Positions 36,070 to 47,365 of a stretch of DNA of 64,000 nt are shown piece by piece. The notes beneath the pieces were generated by a model, which ran no database searches, was not told the DNA's origin, and worked only from the letters and a program-made list of their open reading frames with translations. Positions within the stretch are counted from its first letter, which is position 1. Every line of letters starts with the position of its first letter. The DNA comes from Polytrichum commune (lineage: Eukaryota > Streptophyta > Polytrichopsida > Polytrichales > Polytrichaceae), in contig OX485804.1 in assembly GCA_950295325.1 (NCBI GenBank), forward strand, positions 47,678,001-47,742,000, written 5' to 3'. A program made the position numbers and the translations under genes.

Positions 36070-36420
36070 GGTCCCCGGGGGGGTGGGGGGTGTATTTGTA
36101 TTGTGGGTGTGGTAGCGATGACATCTTTATCCATATTGCATTGTGTAGGGTAAGGTGGGGGATAATTAAACTTGGATGGACACAACATATGTGTCCATGG
36201 TTTGTGGTGTTTTTAGGGTGTTCAAAAGTTTTGTTTATGGTTTGTTGTTTGTTGAGCTATGTGAATTTTGTGAGGAGGAGTAGATGTGTTCACACATGCC
36301 ATGTTTGGAGTTCAATATATGGGATTGTGGGATCCATTGTGCATGGGTGTTTTTGTTTGTTTGTTTGTTTGTTTTGATTTGTTTCATTTTTAAAAAAAAA
36401 ATCTTTGGGGGGGGGGGGGT
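36070..36420. repeat. G-rich runs in the LINE remnant
   Basis: CCCCGGGGGGGTGGGGGG near 36077-36090 and 13 consecutive G at 36407-36419, the latter after a 9-A run and before TATTTCATTG. Confidence 0.85.
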
Positions 36421-36789
36421 ATTTCATTGACATTTTAGGTTGATTGGCTTTTTTTGGCCTCCCCATTTATCTTTTCTGTGTAATTTTAAAGGCCGTTATA
36501 AAGGTGATCGGGATGCCTAGCGGACTGTTGCATATGTTATGTCTAGTGTTAGGATTGGGGAGGGGGTGGGTATTGGGTGGCGGGACAGTTATCATGGTGG
36601 GAATTTGGGGGTTGGTGTGTGGGGTGTAGTAGGTGGTTGGAGGGAAGATAGTGTTGGCTTGAAGCATGATGGTTTTTTATAGTTTTGGCTTTGGTTTGAT
36701 ATTTGTGTTGGAATTCTTGGAGTGCCATTATGTGAGTATATGGGGGTTCTTATATTTGGGGTAGAGCTATTATGTTAAAGGTTGCTACT

Positions 36790-37025
36790 CTACAAATGAT
36801 ATTTGGTGTCATTGTGGTAACTTTTTGGATGACACTTATGAAAAAGTGAACAAATGTTGTCATTGATGATGGACACTGTAAATCTATAATCCCCTAGAAA
36901 ATTTACAAGGAATGACAAGTAATATTGGGTTAACATTTAGGGTTAGTGACACTATACCACAATTTACAATTAGTATTGAGCAAGACAAGTAGAATTGGTG
37001 ACACTAAATATGATATATAGTGTAG
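36790..37025 (-). mobile_element. MITE, CTACACC family, copy 5
   Basis: Ends CTACAAATGATATTTGGTGT and AATATGATATATAGTGTAG. Reverse orientation relative to copy 2 at 22760. It interrupts the G/T-rich LINE strand with AT-rich sequence. Confidence 0.68.
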
Positions 37026-37661
37026 TTTTTAAGGAATTTATTTGAGTTAGATTTTTGGTGGGGGTGAGTGTTGCAAAAAAGGGTGTGGACTTTTGTCCAT
37101 CTTCATATAGAAGCAAATTGACAAGTGGGAATGTGGTGTCGTAAAGTCAAGGTGATGTTGAATTGTTCCTTTAGGATGAAGAGAGTTCCAACGGTTGGTG
37201 ATTGAGTGCATGCTTGGTACTTCAAGAGTGGGAGGTGCTCCGCTCTGCCATATTCGGTGACTATAAATTCTACTAGCCCTTGAGATATTTTACCTAGCGC
37301 ATGGGTCATTAAGGGTTTGGATGAGTTGTTCACAAAATGTGGTGTTGTATCTAAGGAGAAGGGAGAAGGTATCTATGTTAAATGTTTCTCTAGGTAGTTG
37401 TGTGAAATTGTTGGGTGTGCTCTAGGTGAGGTTGCGATGGATTTTGTGAGTTTTTGGAGGAGTTTGTCCAATTTCATGATGACGGATATTAAGAAGAAGG
37501 TTGCATAGAATGCGTATTTTATACCTGGTCAAATGACTATGCTCAATATTTTGATTTTTGTTGTTGTAGGAAGGTAGTTGATAGGAGGAGTTCGGATCTT
37601 TGCTTTTTGTTGATTGTAGTTGATTTTTCTATCTTCCATTTAAGGAAAGGTACATATTGTG

Positions 37662-37673
<12 letters not shown>

Positions 37674-37730
<57 letters not shown>
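37674..37730. repeat. (GT)n microsatellite
   Basis: About 28 GT units preceded by (TA)n and followed by a short duplication of AAGGCTTGTGTGT. The minus strand reads as a run of His-Thr codons, which is meaningless. Confidence 0.97.
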
Positions 37731-37732
<2 letters not shown>

Positions 37733-38109
37733 GGCTTGTGTGTAAGGCTTGTTTTGTGATCGTATTGGTAATTTTTTGATGGTTTGGAGCTAAGCTACAT
37801 GCATGTTTTTTGTTAGTCCAAAGGTGAGTCAACTTTTTTTCTCTTGCTATTGGGGTTGCATGTGTCAAAAATTTGCCTCAAGGATCATGCCTTCCTCCTA
37901 TTGGTTGATTGGTTATTGTGTTGTTTGTGCCGATTCCTTGCATGTGTCTACATATTGATGGGTGGTGTGTTGATCTCATAGGGTGTTGTGTCGAGTGATG
38001 TGATGTTGCTCTTGGCAAGTTGTTGTGGTTGTGTTGTGAGTTTTGCTTTCTTGCTATGACGGTGTGATGTGGTGTAGGTACACTATAAATCGTTGTTGTG
38101 GTGTGCTCG

Positions 38110-39174
38110 CACTACAAGGAAAACACGAAAAAATGACTAGGGCCATATGACCGGATATGACTAGCGGTTTGAGGGAAGTCATATTGAACCAAAGTGATGA
38201 CTACAAGTGACTTTAGTCATTATATGACTAAGCTTTTATTTGCTAGGTGAGCATGTGAAAAAGGTGTTCCAAAGAATTGCTAGAATGCCACATATATCGA
38301 GTGTTGTTTTGGACCGAATGTCAGGGCTATTGTCTGACATGTTTGAAGAATCTAAGGACGTCCTTGTTCCAGCTAGGAGAGGGCAAACTCCTTATGGTGA
38401 AGCTTCCAAACCGCGGTGCAAACCTTCTTCCAGGGGACGCATAACTAGAGTCACTGTGAGAGCATGGGAAAAAAACCTTTGGAGTGAGTGCACTGGAAAA
38501 CACGACAACAATGAGAGGACATAGTCAAATGAGGAGCGCACACCATCCTCGACTTAGCGACCCGCAACAAAGGTGCATTACCCTAAACATCGAACCTTAA
38601 TTCCTTGGAGGATATGACAAGATCTAGTCATCCCCCTAGTGAATATGACTAAGAGTAGTCATTCTCCCGAAGGATACGACCAACAATAGTTGTTCTCCAG
38701 GAGGATATGACTAAGAGCAATCATTCTCTTAGAGAATATGACGAGGATTGAATAGAATGTAATCCTATTCAGTAGGAGTCCAACTTAATCTATATATGGG
38801 TATCACCTCTATGCAAGGGTATCACCCAATGCAACCTTTGAATATGAAGGCCGCCGATGAGATTTGTTGGCATCATAGTAGTAGGACAAAGACCAATGCC
38901 GAGCACATCCAGAATGGTCCATACGTACATGATGTCAATAACAATTATACTCAGGAGATGGATCTCATAAGTAGACAATTTCAAAGGAGGCCCAAAATCC
39001 ACAGCCATCACTGCTCGATACACATAATCACATTTAATCAGAAAACAAACCCATGGTTGATGGAGCCCATGTGTTTAAGAGAATGTGACTCAGGGGATAT
39101 GGCTATACATGGTCATTATCTTATAGAATATGAGTGATTTATCATTAATGTAGAAGATATGACTATGATTAGTG
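38110..39174 (+). mobile_element. CACTA-type element, non-autonomous
   Basis: It begins CACTACAAGGAAAACACG, the typical plant CACTA start, and may end ...TGATTAGTG at 39174. Subterminal ATGACTA motifs are dense: at least five at 38136-38235, and about four 45-bp units at 38607-38752 of the form GGATATGACTAAGAGTAGTC. More occur at 39098-39170. Repeated subterminal motifs are the transposase-binding sites of En/Spm elements. No 3-bp target duplication was matched, and the right end is uncertain. A 94-codon frame (38240-38524) and a 113-codon frame (38796-39137) inside have no known domain and could be captured sequence. Confidence 0.65.
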
Positions 39175-39179
39175 CATGT

Positions 39180-39837
39180 GTTGGAAGCTAAACATCATTT
39201 TTTTGTGTGTATGTATGTTGCTTGTTTGTGTGTGTTTTAGAGGTTGTGAGTTGTATGGTGTTTTGTTTGATTCTTGTAGCTAGAAATGGTGCCTTGTAGG
39301 GTTTGTATGTAGATTGATTGGTGGCTAGGGTTTGGTTGTGTGTGTGTGGGCATTTGTAGTGTGTATGTATGCAAGTTTGTGGTGGGAGTGAGTTGAATAC
39401 TTTTGGGGGGCACTTGGCCTCAGGAGTAAGCAATGTGTTTTTTGAGTGTATCAAGAGGTCTGCTTGGTGAGTATTGTTTGAGGTTGTCTTAGGAGAGAGG
39501 TCATGTCTCATTGTATTGAGTCTGTTTGAGAGAGTTTTGGTGATGGGAGGTTGCAACGAGCTTTGAGTGAGGCGTGTTTGCTTTGTGGGCTAAGAAATGT
39601 TGATGGAGTTTTAATTGGTGTGTGTTTGGTATATGTTTGATGTATGAATGAGGTGTGGTATTTTTTTATGGATCTCTATGTGTGTGTATGTGTGTATGGA
39701 GTAATGCAAGAGTTGGGCTCGATGTTGTGTGTGTTTGCCTTGTGTTTTGTTGGGGTGTGTGTTGCGTATTGAAGTGGAGCTCTCGGATGTAGTTGGTTTC
39801 CTACCATGTTTCCAGCTTTTGTGCCCATCTCTTGTTG
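39180..39837 (-). mobile_element. Second LINE-like segment, same strand bias
   Basis: Again A/C-rich on the minus strand, with 80- and 122-codon frames but no recognised domain. It may be the 5' part of the 33.5-37.9 kb remnant, separated by the CACTA-type insertion. Confidence 0.35.
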
Positions 39838-39849
39838 TGTTCATTGGTT

Positions 39850-40126
39850 CCAACTATGGTGGGGGGTCCTTGGACCTTGTTGTATGGGTACCTCAAAGCC
39901 CTTTGGGGGGGATGCCATGTCCGGTATCTTCAAGGCACTAGTGGCTAGCTAGGAACTTGTATAGTGTGTCATTATAGTGTCCATCCTCGAAAGGGGAGAG
40001 TAGTATTTGTCCCAATGTCCCCTTGTCCAGTGGGCATCGGGTCATTGGCATTACGAACAGACACTTTATTCACGCCGGCCCCTTGCTTGAAAGAGGTTGG
40101 AGTTTCTATCTATCTATCTATCTATC
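39850..40126 (+). mobile_element. SINE copy S2, 5'-truncated
   Basis: Starts at the equivalent of S1 position about 35289 (CCAACTATGGTGGGGGGTCC), so both tRNA promoter boxes are missing. It ends in six TCTA units. A target duplication TGTTCATTGGTT flanks it (39838-39849, 40127-40138). Truncation with an intact duplication shows incomplete reverse transcription at insertion, not later decay. Confidence 0.92.
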
Positions 40127-40289
40127 TGTTCATTGGTTTTGGAAAACAAATGCTCCCAACCTTCAACTTTTATAGGGATCATCAATTGTTGCCATAATTA
40201 CACAATGAAGAAGATGACACAATACAACAAATTATTGAAAAAAATCTCGTTGATATCCTTGAAGGTTTATTCAATTTTCTAAATTTCAT

Positions 40290-41345
40290 GGAAGCACACC
40301 TAATTTAAGATTCCTATTCCACACTCTTTGAAGAAAACCTAGCACTTAACAAGAATGGACGAAAATGGGCATCACGTTTGGAAACTTTATCTTTGCACCC
40401 ACTCCTCGGATAAAAAAACACACAATGAGCACAAGATGATTAGCAAGTCCACATCATGGTTGCAACCACTTTTCCCACAATTTCGGAGCTCATATGAATA
40501 CTTTATTCAATATGGAGGTGAAGGTTCTATCTCTTTGTAAATGATCATATAGGTCCTCCCAAATTTTCTCACTATTGAACCTAGAACATTTGACTTGAAC
40601 TTGAACATATAGTCCAATCTATCTTGAACATGTCTTTTTGGTGTCCATTTTTAGATCCACACATGACCTCACACCACTCCATAGAGACGCCCTAAGTAGA
40701 TAGAAACTCCGGTCCCTTTTTAGCAAGGGGCCGGCGTGAATAAAGTGTTTGTTCGTAATGTCAATGACCCGATGCCCACTGGACAAGGGGACATTGGGGC
40801 AATACTACTCTCCCCTTTCGAGGATGGGCACTATAGTGACACACTATACTAGTTCCTAGCTAGCCACTAGTGCCTTGAAGATACCGGACATGGTATCCCC
40901 CCAAAGGGCTTTAGGTACCCATACAACAAGGTCCAAGGAACCCCCACCATAGTTGGGTGGACTAAGGTGGTGAGCACCACGCCGGCATGGGGAATAGAAC
41001 CCACAACCTCCTCATTGGGGGCCATGAGCCCTAACCACCAAGCCAAGGCCCGTGGTGCCTCGCCCTAAGTAACCAAAAATGGCATGCTTACTCCAATATC
41101 CTAAGCCACTAATTGAAATGAGATTGCATCCTCTCCCTTGGAGTTGCATTTCCAATCAATAATGTGCAAGTAGATCAATATTGAATCATTATGAATTTAT
41201 GAATATCGAACCGACATGGAATTTCTTATTTGCAAGTTTTAATTGATTAAATTGATTGGCTTTTTGTAAAATTATACACGCATGAAGATGAAAATGGCCA
41301 ATGGGTAGAAGAGTTTACCCCACACATCACAAGTATTTTTCAACA
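40290..41345 (-). repeat. Large dispersed repeat, copy A (split by SINE)
   Basis: About 700 bp of repeat DNA, 40290-40698 and 41072-41345, shares its order with copies B (42660-43950) and C (44180-44870): TCCACACTCTTTGAAGA, CACAATGAGCACAAGATGA, TTCTATCTCTTTGTAAATGA, TAGATCCACACATGAC and TTGGCTTTTTGTA. SINE S3 inserted at 40699. No coding content or ends identified. Confidence 0.7.
40699..41060 (-). mobile_element. SINE copy S3, full-length, inverted
   Basis: Reverse complement of S1, with both promoter boxes near its right end (GGCACCACGGGCC head at about 41060). The tail is short, two TCTA units. Target duplication CGCCCTAAGTA at 40688-40698 and 41061-41071. It interrupts dispersed repeat copy A. 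In this pair S2 and S3 are about 570 bp apart and face each other. Confidence 0.93.
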
Positions 41346-42659
41346 TGTACAACATCCACAACATCCACATCATTGCATAAAACTAGTTGATTCCTTATAT
41401 AATGCGGCATGCACTGTGTTGTTGTTTTTGAGTCTCTTGAAGAGTGTTGGGAAACTAGTACATATGGTTGAAGGTGTGATAGGTGTGTGTGTGTGTGTGT
41501 GTGTGTTTGAGGGATTCATGTGGTGAATTTGTTGATAAGTTTCTTATGAGAGATTTTTTTTGTTGGTTTTGGTTGAGGGGGGGGGGGGGGGGAGTGTGCT
41601 CGGTTTACTTTATGATGATGTTTTGAAAGTGGATTTGGGTTTACCATATTATTTATGGCTTTCTATTGAGCTCATTGCCAACCTTGCAATTGATGAACAA
41701 TTTTCCCACCAAAATCGCTATATTCATGAAAATTATTTTCATCCTCAAATATTGTTTTTTTCATAAAAAAAACGTCGTTGGGAATATTTTCTGAATTCAT
41801 GCAAAAAAATGAAATATACGAAAGGTTGAAATTATCTAGATATTCATTTTTCGAAGCATAGAAATTGGATGAATCATAAGAAATGCAAATTCTGTCATTG
41901 TTTTAGATATTTAGTAAGTGTGTCACCAAGATGATTATGTCCACATGATACATTATCAATTTCATGAACAAATATTGCTCACACTCTATACATATGATCA
42001 CATTCTCATATGCATTCTAATATACAACATAGGTCTTCACAAGATGAACATGTCTACAAAATATTCATACAAAATATTATGAAGTTTTGGCTTTGAAAAT
42101 GCATATATGAAGCTCATGACCTTATATAAAGGTCCAACTGTAGAGAATTGTTCGTTGGCTTGTAGCAACATGTTCACTTCATGATTGTTTTGTAAAGCAA
42201 GCTTGCAAAACTCACTTTGTAAATAATCTTTAAAATATATAAAACATTGGGGATGAAACGGGTTAAAGGATGCATGTGTATTTATATGGGATATGTGACA
42301 ATTTATTTGGTACATGTTGTTGTATCTATATTTAGAATATTACTTCAAAATTTAATGTGAGAATACAATCATTTGTGACAAGGGTTATCGACTATACATG
42401 GTTAGTGTTTAAGTTCACATCATATATACGACAAATTTTGTTATAAACCATTTTACATACATGAATGATCTTAAACTGCTCCATATGACATTGAGAAGCC
42501 CACATTGGGCCTCTTGAACATTTCAGGGTTAACCTTCTAATAATGTAACTAATCGGGGTCCTTGAGTATTCAAGTGATAATAGTTTAAAGAACCAATATG
42601 GAGTGTCTCTATGAACTATTTAGATATTGAAATCATTCATTATAGACCTACATAACTTT
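41346..42659. other. Intergenic with G-run and (GT)n
   Basis: (GT)n at about 41487-41504 and 16 consecutive G at 41577-41592. No gene recognised; the frame at 42037-42315 (minus) is unsupported. Confidence 0.5.
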
Positions 42660-43950
42660 AAAACTAACAAGAAACTTCCTATTTGCATGTGATGCATTTC
42701 TCTAATCAATCTCTAGAGAGAAACAAGGTTATAATCGATTGATTGATTGGTCTTTTGTAAAATACACACATGTCAAAGGTCTTCATTAGATGTGTGCCAA
42801 GGAAGATGAAAATGACCAATTGGTAGGAAGAATTTACTTACCCACACAAACACATGCTTACTTCTTCTGGTACAATTAAATTTTTGACCATGTACTTGAC
42901 CTAATTGAGGATTCCTACTCCACACTCTTTGAAGACAACCTACCACTTAATAGGAATGCACTAAAATGGGCATTACATTGGACACTTTATCTCTGCACCC
43001 ACACCTCCTTAGATAAAAAACACACAATGAGCACAAGATGATTAGCAAATCCACATCAAGGTCACAACCACTTGTCCCACAATTTGGAGCTCATATGAAT
43101 AATTTATTCCATATGAAGGTGGAGGCCCGGGTACGCAACTCCCGTATTATATGGTCCTGATTATAATCACTTATAATGCATTTTAGTCCAATATTGAGTG
43201 ATACAATTTGTTTTAATGTAGGAAACCCTTGTAGCCCTTCTAACAAGGAATCCAAAAATGTAATTATATATAGGAAATGAATATATTTTGAAGCATATAA
43301 TTGCATTAAAAACCTAATTATATGAATTTTTAATACATGTACCATAGGTCAAACTACCCAACTAATTGGACTTTTTAATAAAATTTTAACATTGTGAATG
43401 AATTATAATTTTAACGGGAGGCAACTATTCGTGGCTTATAATTTTAATGGGAGGCTTAATAAATATGCAACCCAACTTTTTTTTCATCTCATTTATTTAA
43501 TTTGGTTTTCACCTAACTTTTTTTTCATCTCATTTTATTTAATTTGGTCTTTACCCAACTTTTTTTTCATCTCATTTTATTTAATTTGGTCTTCACCCAA
43601 ATTTTTGATCATTTTAATTTGATATAATTTGATATAATTTTTACAAAAGCCGTCCTCTAAGCCGTTTTAAGTACGATGCCCCCTGCGTATAATATGGGAG
43701 TTGCGTACCCGGGGGTGGAGGTTCTATCTCTTTGTAAATGATCACATAGATCTTCCCAATTATTTTCATTATTGATCCTAGAACAGTTGACAACACTTGA
43801 ACACATAGTCCAATCTACCTTGAACGCGTCTTTTTTGGTTTCCATTCTTAGATCCACACATGACATCACACTACTCAATAGAGATGCCTGATTAAGATAA
43901 GTAGCCAAAAGTAGCCTGCTTACGTCAACAAAGAGAAAGGAAGTCTTCAT
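42660..43950 (-). repeat. Large dispersed repeat, copy B (split by inverted-repeat element)
   Basis: Matches copy A from TTCCTACTCCACACTCTTTG to TAGATCCACACATGACATC. It is preceded by a segment equivalent to copy A's far end (GATTGGTCTTTTGTAAAAT), so units may be arranged in series. It is interrupted at 43126-43713. Confidence 0.68.
43126..43713. mobile_element. 588-bp element with 8-bp target duplication (hAT-like)
   Basis: The ends CCCGGGTACGCAACTCCC are identical for 18 bp and continue TATTATA after one mismatch. GGTGGAGG is duplicated outside them (43118-43125 and 43714-43721). The uninterrupted site is visible in copy A (GGAGGTGAAGGTTCTATC), confirming insertion. Eight-base duplications suggest hAT, though these ends are not typical of it. 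The interior holds TTTTTTTTCATCTCATTTTATTTAATTTGG-like units repeated three times (about 43480-43600). Confidence 0.85.
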
Positions 43951-44179
43951 TCAAACCCTGAACCTTGAAGATCCCGAGGAGGGATTGCTTCCACTCATCA
44001 AAGCGAGGAAAACAACTAAAGTACAGCAGGTCTAAGGTATGTGGATGTTATTTGGTTCATTTTCCACGTTCTTTGACTTCTACAGATTAGATTTACACAC
44101 TGGAACTTGTGTTGGCATGAGTGAATTGAAAAATCAAGCCTCCCGTAATTTAGTTATGGTTATTGCAAGTTTGTCGATT

Positions 44180-44870
44180 CTTAAACTGAGTACATACATT
44201 AGACCTCCCAATTGTCTTCACTATTGAGTGTGGAGTAGTTAAAAAAATTTGAAGACACAGTCCGATCTCTTTTAAGCATGTGAGTTTCGGGTGTTTGATC
44301 TTTGATCCTCACCTAACCACGCACTAATAAAATATATGGGTCCGATTATGTAAAAGTAACCAAATCACATCCGCATACCTTACATGAGAGTTTCCTTGTC
44401 CAGATTGAGTTTAGTTTCACAGCTCAATTTTCAACATAGACTTAGATTTATGTGCACATTTGTACAAAGTTACAAGAAGTACCTTCTTCTGTGACTGCAT
44501 GCAACGCCTTTATTCATTGCATCGACATAAATATCACATTCAATACATTCATGGAACGAATTCTCCTCACAGTTCTTGAAAAACCCAAACTCCTGAGCCA
44601 CTGATTGATATGAGCCTGCATCCCCTCCCTTTGAGCAGCAATTCCAATCAATAATATGCGAAGTAGATCAGTGTTGAATCATTATGCACTTGTATAACAT
44701 TAAAGCCAGCAGCGGAATTCCTATCTGCAGGTCATACTTGATTAATTGGTTGGCTTTTTGTATAATTATACACACAGGAAGATGAACATGGCCAACTAGT
44801 AGGAAGAGTTTACCCACATAAGCACAAGCCTGCTTCTTCTGATTCAATCTAATTTCTCATCATATACTTG
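44180..44870 (-). repeat. Large dispersed repeat, copy C, decayed
   Basis: Bases 44205-44365 and 44590-44860 parallel copy A (CCCAATTGTCTTCACTATTGA; TTCCAATCAATAATATGCGA; AGTTTACCCACATAAGCAC). About 220 bp between them has no match. Confidence 0.6.
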
Positions 44871-45973
44871 GCATTGAAAAAAGTCTGAAGAACGACTACT
44901 ACCACACTATAGAGAAAATTTCTTAAATAGAACCATGTGTTGTTTCATGGAGCAAGAAGTTTTACAGAATTTATTCGAATTTGCTGAAGCTGTGTTGCAT
45001 GATTCGGACCCATTCCTTCACACACTCTTTCGGTTTTGCTTTAGTATGTATGCATTCTGCTTCGTGTCCATTTGAGTATTTCTCTAGAAATTCTCACGAA
45101 CAACGTTGTTCATGGCTTCCGTATTCTTGAAAATTCTGGTAAGATTTGCATTGGTTAGACTTCAGAAACAAGGGATGGCTCCAAGTTAGTGTATGTGTGT
45201 TTGTCCGTTTATGGCGCTAATAGAGTTATCCTTTAACTGAATTTGACTTTCGTCAAGAGTCAGTTCCTTGTGATATTCCATTGCTCGTTTTGCATAGAAT
45301 ATCAGGCATTTCTTTCCACTTGAACAAATTCAAGTTTTGTCTCCGAACACACAACGGAATTTTACTAAACATGGAAGGTATTGTATGCAAAACAACTAAT
45401 TTCTCTATCAAAATCTTTTTCAGTTTCAGAATAATTCTATTGATCTTAAATTTATCTATGAGCTAAATCATTCATGAAAGGTGACTATGAAAATTATGAA
45501 GTATGTATTTTAAATTAAGTCTTGGTTATACCTACGCGGATCATAGGAATCAAGTTCGCAAAATCATGGAGGTTGTCCAAGATATTTATGTTAGTTTTGG
45601 CAAAAATAAAAACCATGTTTTAAAAATAAATGATTTGAAGTTTGAATGCATGCCAATAGGGTGTGGTTTTTGTTCGACTTTGTGGGATGAAGAGGAGAAT
45701 AAGGACCCCTCATTTTCTTTAATGGGAGTCGCAAATTATGCATAGTTGGGAGAAAGGGGTTGGACCATGTCAATGGATAATGTAGGCCTTTAAAAATGTC
45801 ATTTGGGGACCTCGAACTCCATGGCACTCTAATAATTTTTCCTTGGTGTACACTGAAGTGGTCCAGGGACAAGTTCAACAAACCAATCATAGATTTACAT
45901 GGGCTTGGGATGACTTCATGGTCCATGGTGTAAACAACCCCTAAGTATAGATGTGCGATGGCATAGTATTTTA
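44871..45973. other. Intergenic, nothing recognised
   Basis: Open frames at 45281-45466 and 45503-45745 (plus) and 45591-45926 (minus) have no identifiable domain. Confidence 0.4.
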
Positions 45974-45984
45974 GGGGGGGGGGG
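45974..45984. repeat. G-run of 11 followed by TATTTACC
   Basis: Same G-run plus TATTT context as at 36407. It may mark the end of an element like the one at 49887-50231. Confidence 0.8.
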
Positions 45985-47104
45985 TATTTACCTACTACAA
46001 TGGATTATAAGGCATGCTAATTTTCAAAAAAATGGTAAATTGTAGTGATTATTGGCACTCTATGGTAAATATGAATTGTTGAATTAATGGTACCTCACGG
46101 GTAAATCACTCTAAGGCATTTTTGTGCACCACGTGTGGCTGGGTTTTTTTTTTGTTTTGGGGCTATTTACCTTCAAGGGTTGAATTAAAGCCTCCCTATA
46201 ATTACTTAAATTTCAAAAATGGCCCATTTGTTTGCACCCTTCCATTACTTATATTGTCCAAGTCACTGCAATTTGTACTCTATATTCCTTTTAAGTAATT
46301 TTGGACAGATGGAAATCCCAATTATCATCCATCCCCGTGAATCCTAAACCCATTTACATACCATACTAAACATACCTTCTAGGATCCTTATCTTCATCCC
46401 CTATATTAATTTTACAAAAAAATAATGGCCCACGTTTTATGTCCATCTAACTTACTTATAATGGGATTGTCTACATTTAATGGCCCCTTCATTATTTGGA
46501 ATTCCTTTATAATTTTTATTTCAAATGATTTTAATCCTCTCTATGTTGTGCCGCACGTCGTTTTTAAAATGCACTAAGTGGTCTACCCGTGGGCATTAGT
46601 TTTTCTTCTATCGTGGATTGAAATCAATGTAGATGTGAATTCTTTGAATGAGTTCATTTCAAGCATGAATCAATACCTTCATATATGTAGCTAGATAGGT
46701 GTATTTTGCTTGCATGGCATGGATTGTTTGTCTCATGTGTAGGTTTGAAAATTGAGGCATCAATTTCCAACTACAATGGAGGATTCGTCAAGTCTTGGGA
46801 CTTCACTTCTTGACCCGCACCTTTGATTACAGTGGAAAATCTCTTGGTGGAGGACCTGCAAGATCTAGGGGACTTCTTGGGAAGCTTTGACAACATTTAG
46901 ATCAACTTTCTAGGTCTTGTTCAAATATCGTACAAAAATTGTAGTAGGTGTTTTTGCACCTTTTATCAACACTCACTATTTTCATAGTATTTTGTTTTGG
47001 TTGTATCGAGATTGGTTTCAAGAATTCTTGTGATGAAATCAAGTTTGGTTATGTAAGTTTTGTAGAGGATACGTTGCTTATAAATACCACATCTCCTTGT
47101 CTGG
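45985..47104. other. Intergenic, nothing recognised
   Basis: AT-rich, with no gene, bounded element or long open frame. Confidence 0.45.
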
Positions 47105-47365
47105 CTTATACTTAGGGTACACAATGGTCAACAATTTGAGTATTAGTGTAATCACATGACACTAGTGTGCTAAATAAAATCTTCCTCTGGCATACTACAA
47201 CATAAAACTATCATCTCAAGAACTCAATGTGCTATGTTATGTGTTATATTGCAGAAAACATTACTTCAAAAAGTGATATTAACAAATAATTTCATGTTAA
47301 CAATTAGTGGTTGTGATATTTACAAGGTGGTTTAGTGTAACCCTCCGCAAATAGTGTATCATAGA
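47105..47365. repeat. Partial copy of the CTACACC family
   Basis: Resembles the interior and right part of copy 4 (24441-24986): AAAACTATCATCTCAAGAAC, TTTAGTGTAACCCTCCGCAAATAGTGT. The ends are decayed. Confidence 0.5.

Larger units (their letters stand above)
33490..37880 (-). mobile_element. Degraded non-LTR retrotransposon (LINE) with RNase H remnant
   Basis: The region is strongly A/C-rich on the minus strand, as expected of a LINE sense strand. At about 34885-34640 an RNase H-like stretch reads TGSGIFNGPLQ, RAKLYTIFLAIEH and YISIDSINNIYL; the usual acidic E in RAELY is K, while the Asp of the TDS-type motif is kept. Downstream come FLKFQYERYLGTT (about 34210-34270) and KLEKYAILQPLLTTQGWKV with PPPIIITPRQGAIH (33632-33823), similar to C-termini of RNase H-bearing LINE ORF2 proteins as I recall them. 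Stops and shifts are frequent, and no intact reverse transcriptase or endonuclease motif was found. It is split by a SINE (35187) and a MITE (36790). Confidence 0.55.

Noticed and set aside
37629-37868. Open frame with a His-Thr repeat
   Set aside because: Pure translation of the (GT)n microsatellite.
38607-38752. CRISPR-like regular repeats
   Set aside because: Units are contiguous, diverged and lie in a CACTA-type element of a plant nuclear genome.
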